64,000 nucleotides of DNA from Dysgonomonas sp. 25 (GTDB taxonomy: Bacteria > Bacteroidota > Bacteroidia > Bacteroidales > Dysgonomonadaceae), in the NCBI RefSeq assembly GCF_010501075.1, contig NZ_QVMN01000003.1:262292-326291 (forward strand), read 5' to 3'. Position numbers and translations under genes: made by a program. Position 1 is the first letter of the stretch. Every line of letters starts with the position of its first letter. Below the pieces are notes generated by a model. That model made no database searches. It was not told where the DNA came from and saw only the letters and a list, made by a program, of their open reading frames with translations. Shown piece by piece: positions 8,130 through 16,637 of the stretch.

Positions 8130-10313
8130 TCAATTATAACGTTTCTTTGATTTTGCAACATGATGCTCTTTCTTTTTCACCGATGTTTTCAAAATATAAT
8201 CATTTGTTGGGATAAAGAAATCTCCTAAATGAACATCTTCATTAGTTTCTTTATCTTTCAACTTCAATTCGATTGTTCGTCCAGCCATATCCTTAGTTTC
8301 TACTTCCACATTTGTAGAACGGGACAGAAATTCAGTCTCTTGTCCGCTATTATCAAATAATTTAATGGAAACTATCTGCGGATTCTTGCCTTGTTCCTCT
8401 ACATTCGTTTCTTCTGGTAAGATTTCACTTTCCAATATGCTTTGCGGGGCAGGAGTGAAAGCAATCATGTTCCTTGCTTCTGCCGGAGCTTTCGGGCTTT
8501 GCGCACTGCCTCCCATATCCAGATTAATAGCACTGCCTTTTATATCCACGTTGTTACCCGATATGATTTCCGTATTGCTTGTAGAGGATTGGGTATAGTT
8601 ATTGGATTTTAGTTTCTGCTCGTTGGCTTCGACTTTGTAAGTACCTTCGGTCAGTATTTCGTGTTCTTTTCCATGTTCGGCGATTTTACTGCCGATAAGA
8701 TTCAGTTCCTCTGTGGCGTTAATTGTGATTTTCTTTGAGTTTAGTATTATTTCCTCTACTGCCGATACTTCTATTTTATTATCTTTCGAATTTATATGTA
8801 AGAGATTCTTATTCTTATCATAAAGGGCGATACCCCAACCGTCTTTGCCGTCATTAAATTCCAGTGTATGTCCTGATGTGGTTCTTAGACTTTTGATGTA
8901 ATTGTTTTCTTTTCCTCCCTCTCTGTTCTTACCATGAAACAAAGCTCCTGCGATGTAAGGAAAATTCGGATTACCCATTTCGAAGCCGACTATAACCTGT
9001 GTGCCTTTTTCGGGTACGAAGATTAATCCCCTGTTCACTTCTTTATCTTCCGTCAACCCTGCATCGAGTGTCATTACTCTTAGCCATGCCCGTGATACAT
9101 CTTCCAATAAGGGAAATTCCACTTGTACCCGTCCTTTATTATCGGGGTCGTCCGTGCTGGTTACTATGCCTCGTAAAGAGTTGGCGACAGGTCTTTCGGG
9201 TTCATCTATGGGTATATATTTCAGGGATGCGGGGATACCTTCAAATTCATTCCTGTAAACATGGTTTGAATCAATTATATGTTTTGATTTTGTAACTCTG
9301 AAAGTTCCTAAACTACTCTCATCGGAGATAATCTGTATAGGTCTGCCGATAGTAGTCCAGTAAGATTTGGATTCTCCGCTAACATAAACAGTTTTTCCGG
9401 CAATACGGGATTCTTCAATTTCGATTCGCTCTCCCCCGTCTGCATATCCTGCATTGAGTGTAGTAAAAGGTTGTTGAGCTATGTATTTCGAGGCAAACTT
9501 TTTATTGGTGTCTGCTGCAAAATCTAAATATTTATTGCGAAAGGATTGTGATTGCCCTGTCTCTTTTTCCATTTGGTAATCGGTCAGGGGGTCATAACCG
9601 ATATACTTGTATTGGTTAGGGATTAATCGAGTGCCGAATGAGAGCCTTGATATATCTGCTCCGTTTACATAACTTTGTCGTTTCCATTCTTCTGGATTTC
9701 CGATAAATAATTGAGAGCCTGTGAAGTACATGTTTATTCCGTATTCGTAGCATAGCCTTTTGATAAACTCCCAGTCGCTTTCGTTGTATTGAATGGCTAT
9801 ATCTAAAGAGGGGGTATCTTCAAAGTCATGCACAATACTCAAATTCTGTTCTAAATATAGATAGCCCCTTTCTATTTGAGCAAGAATCCCTTTAAGCGTC
9901 CAGCCTGAATAAACGGCATAACGCTTCCCTGAATCCAAGAGTACCGTCCTGCTTTTGCCTCTGATAAGGATAAATCCGTCCGTACCATCAACGCTGTTCA
10001 GTTCGACATGGGTAACAATGCCTTTGAAGGCATAGTCATCCTTAATATCGTCCCCTTTCTGAAAAGTGATTAATACTTTCTTCCCTACCAGTTCAAAGAT
10101 TTCGGAGATTTTATTCATAAACAGTTCCTTTTTCAAAATATTGAAAGGGACATCTACGGTGAAAGAGTGATGTTCTCCATAGGGCTGTTCAACTGATAGC
10201 TCCCTGAATTGAATCTCTTTACCATCTATTTGCAAAAATGCTTTCGTAAGTCTACGTGTATCAATAAACGGATACGACCGACTATTTTCTTTTGAGGTTT
10301 TAACAATAGCCAT
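8130..10313 (-). CDS. vgrG: VgrG-type spike protein
   Basis: A 727-aa protein. Residues 1 to about 370 resemble the gp27-like phage GPD domain. Residues about 385-475 form the gp5-like OB fold (LRGIVTSTDDPDNKGRVQVE, GLIFVPEKGTQVIVGFEMGN, ALFHG). Then comes a stretch of short beta repeats (IEVSAVEEIILNSKKITINA) expected in the spike needle. The C-terminal 110 residues are an extension that probably binds cargo. It leads a leftward cassette with a metalloprotease, two exported paralogues and a PAAR-like protein. No sheath, tube or baseplate genes are here, so it may use an apparatus encoded elsewhere. Confidence 0.9.
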   Translation of the reverse strand: MAIVKTSKENSRSYPFIDTRRLTKAFLQIDGKEIQFRELSVEQPYGEHHSFTVDVPFNILKKELFMNKISEIFELVGKKVLITFQKGDDIKDDYAFKGIVTHVELNSVDGTDGFILIRGKSRTVLLDSGKRYAVYSGWTLKGILAQIERGYLYLEQNLSIVHDFEDTPSLDIAIQYNESDWEFIKRLCYEYGINMYFTGSQLFIGNPEEWKRQSYVNGADISRLSFGTRLIPNQYKYIGYDPLTDYQMEKETGQSQSFRNKYLDFAADTNKKFASKYIAQQPFTTLNAGYADGGERIEIEESRIAGKTVYVSGESKSYWTTIGRPIQIISDESSLGTFRVTKSKHIIDSNHVYRNEFEGIPASLKYIPIDEPERPVANSLRGIVTSTDDPDNKGRVQVEFPLLEDVSRAWLRVMTLDAGLTEDKEVNRGLIFVPEKGTQVIVGFEMGNPNFPYIAGALFHGKNREGGKENNYIKSLRTTSGHTLEFNDGKDGWGIALYDKNKNLLHINSKDNKIEVSAVEEIILNSKKITINATEELNLIGSKIAEHGKEHEILTEGTYKVEANEQKLKSNNYTQSSTSNTEIISGNNVDIKGSAINLDMGGSAQSPKAPAEARNMIAFTPAPQSILESEILPEETNVEEQGKNPQIVSIKLFDNSGQETEFLSRSTNVEVETKDMAGRTIELKLKDKETNEDVHLGDFFIPTNDYILKTSVKKKEHHVAKSKKRYN

Positions 10314-10746
10314 ACTTTAATGTGTAATAATGTATTTATAAGAACTTATTTAGGTCGTGGGTCAATTAGTTTTCTCTCTATATTGTGCTGCTTAAATTAA
10401 GCCAAATGCCCACTCTGGGTAACAAACGTTTTGTAATTTGTTAAAGCAAATGTATCAAAATTTACAAAAACACTGTAAAGATATTCTGTTTTAACTTAAA
10501 ATTAACATACCCCTTTTTTCCAAAAGTATATATACAACAAATATAGGATTGGTGTACCACTTTTCGAATATGAATTGAGATAAGAAAAAACTGTGTTTTG
10601 TCAAAGAGTAACGAAAGTCAATCACCTATGTATAAGCACTGTAAATAATTCTCTATGATAAAAAAACTATATAACATTTGTCAATACACCCTTTTGGGGC
10701 GAAAAAAACATATTTTTACATTTCAATACCTAAAAATTCATTATTT
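10314..10746. other. Divergent intergenic region between vgrG and the DUF3244 gene
   Basis: The 433 bases are strongly AT-rich and hold promoters for both directions. The only good match I find is the rightward one at 10693-10724. I see no ORF, tRNA or strong hairpin. Confidence 0.6.
10693..10724 (+). promoter_or_regulatory. Promoter of the DUF3244 gene
   Basis: TTTG (10693-10696), a 20-bp spacer and TACATTTC (10717-10724) match the Bacteroidetes -33/-7 pattern except for the last base. The start codon follows at 10747. Confidence 0.5.
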
Positions 10747-11145
10747 ATGAAAAAAATTGTACTACTATTGGCAATAAGCTTCACCCTCACCAATGCCTCA
10801 GCTTCCGTTTCTCTATATGGTGAAACTTTATCACTATATAATGACGGTACTGGAGGTGCAAGTCCCGGAACAAGACCAAGAATGAAAATGTTTTCTGTCC
10901 CATTTGTGAACGCTACCATTGAATCCAATAAATATATTGATGTAATTTTCCAATTAAACGGAGTCGTGGAAATAGAAATTACAGACAGTATGGGTTTTGT
11001 AAGAGACAGACAAGTTATTGATACAGTAGAGACAGGTTGCCAATTACGTATTGATATTTCTACTTTATCAAATGGAGAATACAAAATTAAGTTTAAGAAA
11101 AAAGCGAGTGGCGAAATTCTTTCTGCAAATTTCTTCATCAATTAA
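10747..11145 (+). CDS. DUF3244-like small secreted protein
   Basis: A 132-aa protein with a signal peptide (MKKIVLLLAISFTLTNASA) and one compact beta-sandwich-like domain, with VEIEITDSMGFVRDRQVI and LSNGEYKIKFKK strands as in DUF3244 proteins. These are exported Bacteroidales proteins of unknown role. The ATG at 10747 is chosen because the signal peptide starts there; upstream in-frame sequence lies inside the promoter. It is followed by a terminator and then by a TPR-HTH regulator in the same direction, a pairing that suggests a link, though this is not proven. Confidence 0.7.
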   Translation: MKKIVLLLAISFTLTNASASVSLYGETLSLYNDGTGGASPGTRPRMKMFSVPFVNATIESNKYIDVIFQLNGVVEIEITDSMGFVRDRQVIDTVETGCQLRIDISTLSNGEYKIKFKKKASGEILSANFFIN

Positions 11146-11164
11146 TCATATTACTTAATACACA

Positions 11165-11190
11165 AAGGTTCGGTACTTTTCCCGAACCTT
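11165..11190 (+). terminator. Terminator after the DUF3244 gene
   Basis: AAGGTTCGG (11165-11173) pairs perfectly with CCGAACCTT (11182-11190), followed by a T-rich tail. Confidence 0.7.
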
Positions 11191-11221
11191 CCTTTATTTT
11201 ATATTAAAAGACTCAAGCAAA

Positions 11222-12874
11222 ATGTATAGATTCAATTCCTTATACACGATTACTATTCTGGCTACACTACTATTTTTTTCATGTAAAGACCGAGGACAAA
11301 CGCCAGATGAACTGAAGCAAGCCCTTAGTATTTTAGAAAATGACCCTCAAAAAGCAAAAGAGCTTCTAAATAATATCCCGAACCCTGACAATATGGTTGA
11401 AGCGGATTATATGCAATACCAACTGGCTTATATAGAAGCGAAAGACAGGACGTATGACGATATTAAAAATGATTCTATTATTCTGCGAATAAGTAGTTAT
11501 TATGACCAAGAAGGAAATATAGAGAAAGGAGCTTATGCCCATTTTTATACAGGAGCATACTATTATGACAATAAGCAATATGATAAAGCCCTCGAATCCT
11601 ATTTAATGGCAAATTACAAGGCTGCTAAATCTAAGAATCTGCTACTGACGGGTAAAAGTCAACATGGTATCGGAGTAATATATTTCTATCAGGGTTTATC
11701 TGACAGCGCAACTGTTTATTATGATAAAGCTATCGAGGTATATAAAGCCTGTCCCAATACCCAAGATATGCAAATGAGTCTCCTAAACTCAATGGCATTG
11801 CTACATTATAAGGATAGTGACTATGATACAGCTATAAATCTTTATCAGCAAGCTGCATCAATGGCGAGTCAGCAAAATAATAATAAGCTATTAGCCGAAT
11901 TTCTGAATAATATAGGTTCGGTATATTGTGATGCCACCGACTATACTCAGTCGAAGCATTATCTTTACAAAGCATTGCCCTTAGCTACTAATAGTGCGGA
12001 TTCGATAAGGCTATATCTGAATTTGGCACGGGTATATAATAGCACAAATAAGCTTGATTCGGTACAATATTTTTCCAAAATTGTCACGAATAATGCTAAG
12101 AATGTGACCTATAAGCCTACTTTACGGCTAATATACCGTTTGGTATCAGAATACAATACCAAAATCGGCAACCATGAGGAATCACGACGTTATATGGAAC
12201 TTCGTAATCAAATAAATGATGAAATACTTAATGAGCAGAGTGCAGATAAGCTAATAGATGCCAATGCAAGATTTACACTAATCCTACAAGAAGAAGCTCT
12301 GACACGTCAAAGAATCTGGACGTGTGCTTTATTGTTGGTTGCTCTATTAGTTATTATCGGCATAATAATGTATTTCAAACATAAAAAAAGACAGGTTGAG
12401 TTGGAAAATAAATTATTGACCAAAGAAAAGATGCGTTTCAAGCTGGAAAATGAATTAATCCAACAACAGTGTGTAAGTTTACGAACAACGCTTAATACTT
12501 ATGAAGATATATTCAAGAGTCGTAAAGAGATTTGGAATGCGATATATAATGAAAAAGAGAGAAAAAAAATTGATGAACTTTTCGAAAAAATACGAAAAAA
12601 TGCGGATGAACTTTTTGATGAATGGTTAAAAAATCATTTGAAAACGCATCCATGCAGCAACAATATTATGTTTTCTCTTTCCAATGAAGAACTACGGATT
12701 ATGCACCTTGCTTTTTTGGAAAATCCTCCTGAAATCATTGCCAATATGCTCGGCTTTGAGTATAATGAAGAAGATATGCAATATCGCATAGCAACGATTC
12801 GTGATAAATTGTCAGTTGCAGGAATGTCACCTATCGAAATCAATACTATTTTTAAAGAAAAATCTAATCAATAA
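11222..12874 (+). CDS. TPR lipoprotein-like membrane regulator with C-terminal HTH
   Basis: A 550-aa protein. It has a lipobox-like N-terminus (LLFFSCKD), about six TPR-type repeats over residues 60-340 (for example AYYYDNKQYDKALESYLMA), a transmembrane helix at about 364-384, a basic coiled coil, and a C-terminal domain with NEELRIMHLAFLENPPEIIA that looks like a degenerate LuxR/sigma-like HTH. Such proteins are common single-chain membrane regulators in Bacteroidales: periplasmic repeats sense and the cytoplasmic part acts on DNA. Both a lipobox and an internal TM are present, so whether the N-terminus is lipidated is uncertain. Its targets are unknown. Confidence 0.75.
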   Translation: MYRFNSLYTITILATLLFFSCKDRGQTPDELKQALSILENDPQKAKELLNNIPNPDNMVEADYMQYQLAYIEAKDRTYDDIKNDSIILRISSYYDQEGNIEKGAYAHFYTGAYYYDNKQYDKALESYLMANYKAAKSKNLLLTGKSQHGIGVIYFYQGLSDSATVYYDKAIEVYKACPNTQDMQMSLLNSMALLHYKDSDYDTAINLYQQAASMASQQNNNKLLAEFLNNIGSVYCDATDYTQSKHYLYKALPLATNSADSIRLYLNLARVYNSTNKLDSVQYFSKIVTNNAKNVTYKPTLRLIYRLVSEYNTKIGNHEESRRYMELRNQINDEILNEQSADKLIDANARFTLILQEEALTRQRIWTCALLLVALLVIIGIIMYFKHKKRQVELENKLLTKEKMRFKLENELIQQQCVSLRTTLNTYEDIFKSRKEIWNAIYNEKERKKIDELFEKIRKNADELFDEWLKNHLKTHPCSNNIMFSLSNEELRIMHLAFLENPPEIIANMLGFEYNEEDMQYRIATIRDKLSVAGMSPIEINTIFKEKSNQ

Positions 12875-12898
12875 CGGGGCAATTTTATACTTTGAACC

Positions 12899-12957
12899 GC
12901 AATAGTTAAGTCCATATTTCCAAAAGGGGTTTTCGGTTAAATGGGCTTAATTATTGC
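12899..12957 (+). terminator. Long imperfect hairpin after the TPR regulator
   Basis: GCAATAGTTAAGTCC and GGGCTTAATTATTGC form a 15-bp arm with two mismatches around a loop that holds a smaller CCAAAAGG/CCGAAAAC-type structure. It lies between convergent genes and could end transcription both ways. Confidence 0.4.
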
Positions 12958-12988
12958 AATATTCATAAAGTAATATTAATTATTTATT

Positions 12989-13267
12989 TCAATTATCTTT
13001 TCTTGGCGTAATTTCGGTATCGTCTCTACATTCATCCTCCATCTTTCTATGAAACATTAAAACATCGACAAAAATATGTCTTTCATAATCTGTAAGTTCT
13101 TTGCCTGACATGATTTTCTCCTTCATCACATCAAGAAATTCCTTATCACTAAAACCTTTGTAGCTTTTATGTATAATTTCAAGTACCCGTCCTACTAAAA
13201 TATCTTTTCCCTTAATTGGTTCATTATTAGATATTGCTTTCGTCAAAGTGTCGTCTATATTTTCCAT
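12989..13267 (-). CDS. Small hypothetical protein downstream of the RepL-like gene
   Basis: A 92-aa, mostly helical, charged protein (GKDILVGRVLEIIHKSYKGF, LTDYERHIFVDVLMFHRKM). I do not recognise it and see no signal peptide. It lies 39 bases downstream of the RepL-like gene on the same strand, so it probably shares its transcript and may help replication or its control; that is inference from position. Confidence 0.55.
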   Translation of the reverse strand: MENIDDTLTKAISNNEPIKGKDILVGRVLEIIHKSYKGFSDKEFLDVMKEKIMSGKELTDYERHIFVDVLMFHRKMEDECRDDTEITPRKDN

Positions 13268-13306
13268 AGTATAAAATTATTTCTAAACCTAAAGATAAAG
13301 ATATTA

Positions 13307-13771
13307 TTATAAAAATAATTTTAGCCTGTTTCCTCTGTAAAACATAGTAGGATTTATATAATAAATTCCATTCCGATAAGCATTAGCTAATACATTATGT
13401 TTTTTTAGTTCTGATATAGCACGATAGATTGCCGCATCACTTTTATAACCTGTTTCTTTTTTTGCCTTCGCCATATTTAGTGTTATTATATCATCATAGC
13501 CCATGTGGTCGATGATAAACAATAAAATCCTTGTAGCTGCCGCACTGAGCTTCGGTAATACCTTTCTTCCCGCAGCATACATCTTTACAAAGCGTTCCGA
13601 ATCATATTGCTTCTCTCTGATAACAGCATTATAGCCATGCCCTCTTATCTCTCCTGTATCTTCATCTACCATTGAGACAGTATTACCTCTGGCACAAACC
13701 GCAGTTCTTGTTCCCAACTTTAGGCTATCCAAATAACCAATAAAAGGATTATTCTCATTAAACTTTTTCAT
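13307..13771 (-). CDS. RepL-like replication protein
   Basis: A 154-aa protein with a winged-helix region: LPKLSAAATRILLFIIDHMG, then AIYRAISELKKHNVLANAYR, ending with YYINPTMFYRGNRLKLF. The last motif is typical of RepL/firmicute-plasmid replication proteins. By family it would bind an origin and start replication. In an integrated element it suggests an excised, replicating form. It lies beside a terminase-like gene and a 1-kb non-coding block that could hold the origin. No primase or helicase is seen, so host proteins would be needed. Confidence 0.68.
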   Translation of the reverse strand: MKKFNENNPFIGYLDSLKLGTRTAVCARGNTVSMVDEDTGEIRGHGYNAVIREKQYDSERFVKMYAAGRKVLPKLSAAATRILLFIIDHMGYDDIITLNMAKAKKETGYKSDAAIYRAISELKKHNVLANAYRNGIYYINPTMFYRGNRLKLFL

Positions 13772-14167
13772 GTCACTCAGGTTTTATGCTCATTTTGTAG
13801 AGCTAACATGTACAAACCAAGCATATTTTAAACATGCATATAATTGTTTATCAATAAATTACATTTTTCTTATATATATCTTAATAAAGAGAACATACTA
13901 TATACATGCCATTAATCTGTACTATCACAGTTTATCTATATTTTTAACATTTTACATTGGAAAAATAAATGGGTAAAATCTAAAGGAATTTCTCCCAGAA
14001 AAAAACCAAAAAAATTTAGCTACATCGAAATGGGATTTTGGCTCATTTCGTTAGGGGGTGGGGGCTACCCTTTGCGCCGCTTTTCGGTTGGGGTTGCTCC
14101 CTGTCCTTTTGTCTCTTTCCTTCCCTCGCTTATACATATAAGCAAGGATAAACAGTAAATCAATTAT
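13772..14167. other. Non-coding region between the RepL-like and terS-like genes
   Basis: The left half is very AT-rich. The right half has CGAAATG (14026-14032) pairing with CATTTCG (14044-14050), a G-run with a nearby CTACCC, and GCTTAT (14128-14133) pairing with ATAAGC (14138-14143). The structures would suit an origin, a transfer site or terminators; I cannot choose among these. Confidence 0.4.
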
Positions 14168-14737
14168 TTAACTATTTGCCTGTTGTTTTTTCTCCTGTGC
14201 AGCCTTGTAAAGTGAGCAAACATTGCATCTTAACGGCAGATAGTATCTTATTGTATTGTCGTCTGTCTGTTCCTTTTCCTTCTTCCACCCTTCCAAGTCT
14301 GATATTTTTAACAGTATTTCAGCTTTCAATTTTGCATCGTGTGTATTATCGGCAAGTTTATTTAATTCGCTTATCGTTTCGGTCTTTGTGCGGTTTGTTT
14401 CCTGTGTGTTGTTTCCCTGTTCCGTTCCTGCTCCGTTCCCTTCGTTCTGGGTTGTGCTGTGTCGGTTCTGGTCGGTTGCAAATAGTTCGTTTTTTCGTTC
14501 CTCTATATAGAACTTGCATTTATCCGCATTTATCCAATTTCGAGCTTGTGTATATATGCTTTGTCGGTTGGCTTGGCTGTTGCTCGGTCTGCTCTGCTCG
14601 TATGCAATTACAACTTTTTTGCTTGTTGGTAACTTACTAACTATATAAGCATCTAAACAAAAACGCTCTAATATAGAAAGCTTCTCTATTTCCTTTTGTC
14701 GCTCCTGTGCTGTCTTTGGAATTTTAATATTTGCCAT
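14168..14737 (-). CDS. Phage small-terminase-like protein
   Basis: A 189-aa protein. Residues about 20-85 have the HTH-containing pattern of small terminase subunits (ERFCLDAYIV, SIYTQARNWINADKCKFYIE). A Gln/Asn/Thr-rich linker (90-120) follows, then the typical C-terminal helix pair (ISELNKLADNTHDAKLKAEI) and RYYLPLRCNVCSLY with a CxxC. By family it would select DNA for packaging. No large terminase, portal or capsid gene is visible, so the element could be a phage satellite that redirects a helper, or the gene could be a leftover. The family call is by pattern recognition only. Confidence 0.5.
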   Translation of the reverse strand: MANIKIPKTAQERQKEIEKLSILERFCLDAYIVSKLPTSKKVVIAYEQSRPSNSQANRQSIYTQARNWINADKCKFYIEERKNELFATDQNRHSTTQNEGNGAGTEQGNNTQETNRTKTETISELNKLADNTHDAKLKAEILLKISDLEGWKKEKEQTDDNTIRYYLPLRCNVCSLYKAAQEKKQQANS

Positions 14738-14783
14738 CTGTGTTTCTTATTTGGTTTGTGTTGTTTGGGCTATTAACGAATAA

Positions 14784-14819
14784 AGCCCGAAACGGTGCAT
14801 TTATGCATCATTTCGGGCT
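14784..14819 (-). promoter_or_regulatory. Leader hairpin upstream of the terS-like gene
   Basis: AGCCCGAAA (14784-14792) pairs perfectly with TTTCGGGCT (14811-14819), with a second inner stem TGCAT/ATGCA. It lies 47 bases before the minus-strand ATG and could be a 5' leader structure or a terminator. Confidence 0.45.
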
Positions 14820-14997
14820 GCGTGCCTCTTTAGTATTAAACAAAGATAGTTCTTTCTGTGGTGGCTTGCAAGGGGGCTTATTTGGCTTGTTTCGGGCTAT
14901 TCTCGTGCATTGCTTACTTGCTCATTATCAAGAAAATACCACATTGTTAAGAAATATTAAATACAGATTATTTCTCTAAAAACCCCCAACGAAATCG

Positions 14998-15029
14998 TTT
15001 GGGTTGTTCGGGTTTATGTTGTATCTTTA
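14998..15029 (+). promoter_or_regulatory. Promoter at the head of the 15-kb non-coding block
   Basis: TTTG (14998-15001), a 20-bp spacer and TATCTTTA (15022-15029) match the -33/-7 pattern with one change at the last base. It would start transcription near 15036, in front of no ORF but of many helices. Confidence 0.6.
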
Positions 15030-15035
15030 TATTAT

Positions 15036-15400
15036 CAAAATGAGAGAGTTACACGGTTGTAACTGATGAAAACAAAGTCCGTTTTAAAGGTACATATAAC
15101 GTCAAAAAACCTTTCAGGCTGTGCGACCTGCCAAGCACGTTAAAACCAGTTACACTCTCATGTCGGACTATTCGAGCAATAGACTGAAAAAAACGGATTG
15201 AACCGTTTATCCTCCGTGAAGGTTAGCGTTATTTATCGTATTGGGCGGAATATAAGCAGATAAACAGACCACCGCATCTGGCTCGTATCGTTAAGTGAGA
15301 AATATTAACGGCTCGTATGTAGAAAGAACAACGGGGGGGACTAACAACTCTAAAAAGCGAGGGCAAAGCGACTTATTTTGTGTGTTTAGGTTGCTTTAGT
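15036..15400 (+). ncRNA. Candidate large structured RNA of the element
   Basis: No credible ORF is present. Helices seen by eye: ATGAGAG (15040-15046) with CTCTCAT (15155-15161) and GTAACTG (15059-15065) with CAGTTAC (15147-15153), closing a 120-nt domain; AAAGG/CCTTT (15086-15114); CTATT/AATAG (15168-15182); AAACGG/CCGTTT (15191-15208); CAGAT/ATCTG (15257-15280); CGTTAA/TTAACG (15289-15310). GTAACT can also pair locally with AGTTAC (15047-15052), a possible switch. A direct repeat GGCTCGTAT (15280-15288, 15310-15318) flanks the last helix. The 3' end is not defined. It may alternatively be an origin region. I match it to no known RNA family. Confidence 0.45.
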
Positions 15401-15643
15401 CAAAACGTATAAGTAAACATCTTACAAATGTAACGACTTATAACGGAACAAAATACACATTTAACTATTTGAACTATTATAAATACATGCTATCAAAATA
15501 CAAACGACTGGCAACGTTTATGATTATAGGGTATTGTATTTTTTAAATATTGCCAATATGCAGCATTAAAAACTCCTTTGTTTAAGTCTTTTTGTTCTGG
15601 CTTGTGATGAACAACCGAACGACTAAAAAGCGACAAAACGACT
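15368..15643 (+). repeat. Iteron-like CGACT repeats
   Basis: Six short (A/G)CGAC(T) units occur at 15368, 15433, 15504, 15619, 15630 and 15638, two followed by TTAT. The last three lie inside a palindrome AAGCGA (15628-15633) / TCGCTT (15651-15656). They could be Rep-binding sites; the unit is short and spacing irregular. Confidence 0.25.
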
Positions 15644-15709
15644 TTTTAAATCGCTTGCCTCCCTTCTGTTATTGGTTTAACATTGGGGAACAAATAAAAG
15701 ATAAAAAAA

Positions 15710-15744
15710 GCAGGGTTGCGAAGTTTGGCGACTGTCAACCCTGC
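15710..15744 (+). terminator. Strong hairpin before the small-gene run
   Basis: GCAGGGTTG (15710-15718) pairs perfectly with CAACCCTGC (15736-15744) around a 17-base loop. It has no clear T-run, so it may be a leader structure of the genes that follow rather than a terminator. Confidence 0.4.
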
Positions 15745-15763
15745 GAAAGCTATTAACTTTCAT

Positions 15764-15797
15764 GTAAGGGAAAAACGAGTCTCCGCCTTACACGGAG
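15764..15797 (+). promoter_or_regulatory. Alternative leader hairpins upstream of the 125-aa gene
   Basis: GTAAGG (15764-15769) can pair with CCTTAC (15786-15791), while CTCCG (15781-15785) can pair with CGGAG (15793-15797). The two overlap and exclude each other, 8 bases before the ATG, so they could control translation. Confidence 0.35.
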
Positions 15798-15804
15798 CAA
15801 ATTT

Positions 15805-16182
15805 ATGCAAAATTCTACCAATTTAAAAACTTCCGACATAATTACTTCATTGACAAACGAAGTATATCGAATAGCCAACAACAACCCTTCTGGCTTTACC
15901 CTCAATTTAAAAACAATGCAGCTTGTCAATACTGGCTTTGTGGCTGCCTATAAAGAAACACAAAATAGTTTTGGAGTATCAGGGCTTCAAAACGTTATAA
16001 AATACGCTTTGTTAATTGGTGCTTCTGTTATCGGTGGATGGTACAACACAGATAACGGACAATATTATTTTGATTGTTCGCAAGTATTTGAGAACCTTAA
16101 CGATGCAGCAATTTTCGGAGTAAATAACGAACAATTAGCAATATTCGACTTAAACACATCTACCGAAATAAAACTTTCTTAA
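15805..16182 (+). CDS. Hypothetical element protein, head of the small-gene run
   Basis: A 125-aa soluble protein with no motif that I recognise. It has the look of an alpha/beta protein: FTLNLKTMQLVNTGFVAAYK, then YALLIGASVIGGWYNTDNGQYYFDCSQVF and an acidic C-terminus. The segment around ALLIGASVIGGWY is hydrophobic but too short and too mixed for a membrane helix. It follows two competing hairpins and precedes two more small genes with gaps of 15 and -8 bases, so the three form one transcript ending at the hairpin at 16638-16670. Confidence 0.6.
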   Translation: MQNSTNLKTSDIITSLTNEVYRIANNNPSGFTLNLKTMQLVNTGFVAAYKETQNSFGVSGLQNVIKYALLIGASVIGGWYNTDNGQYYFDCSQVFENLNDAAIFGVNNEQLAIFDLNTSTEIKLS

Positions 16183-16197
16183 ATCTAACATACTGTA

Positions 16198-16437
16198 ATG
16201 AAACTAAAAATAATCAAAGGTTATCATCTTACGGCGGCCGAACGAAAATCAATAACAAAAATGCTCGAAAGAGGATGGACGAAAGCAATCAATCTACCCA
16301 AAACAAAAAGCTACAAAATAACCAATCGAACACCTGAACAAATTGACGTAAAAATAGGTACGAAAGCCGTTTGGACGATTGGGGACGTGGCAAAGTGGAA
16401 ATATCAATATCTAACAATCGAATATAAAAATGAATAA
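16198..16437 (+). CDS. Small basic hypothetical protein
   Basis: A 79-aa Lys-rich protein (MKLKIIKGYHLTAAERKSIT, ending WTIGDVAKWKYQYLTIEYKN). The basic character suggests nucleic-acid binding, but nothing more specific can be said. It overlaps the next gene by 8 bases, which indicates translational coupling. Confidence 0.55.
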   Translation: MKLKIIKGYHLTAAERKSITKMLERGWTKAINLPKTKSYKITNRTPEQIDVKIGTKAVWTIGDVAKWKYQYLTIEYKNE

Positions 16438-16630
16438 AGGGATTAAATATTACAAACGAGAAAAAACTCCCAACGGTTTTACAAAATGGGAAGAAATTGA
16501 AAATTTGCCTTCCGATATATTTTGTGTGAACGCAAATAATAATTGGATGCAGGCGATGACAATAGACGGAAAAGGATTTCTATACACTAATAAAGATTCA
16601 ATTATTCAATACTACAAATCATATATTTAA
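16430..16630 (+). CDS. Small hypothetical protein
   Basis: A 66-aa protein (MNKGIKYYKREKTPNGFTKW) with a predicted beta-rich pattern, ending YYKSYI. It is the third gene of the 15.8-16.6 kb set and is followed within 8 bases by a strong terminator whose loop holds the first copy of the AACCCGACCAAA motif. Confidence 0.55.
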   Translation: MNKGIKYYKREKTPNGFTKWEEIENLPSDIFCVNANNNWMQAMTIDGKGFLYTNKDSIIQYYKSYI

Positions 16631-16637
16631 ACAAACA

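Noticed and set aside
1-13000. A complete type VI secretion locus
   Set aside because: Only VgrG and PAAR-like components are present; no sheath, tube, baseplate or ClpV genes are seen.
14998-15800. Group II intron, retron or HEARO-type element in the non-coding block
   Set aside because: No reverse transcriptase or HNH/RuvC guide-nuclease gene is adjacent and no domain V-like hairpin was found.
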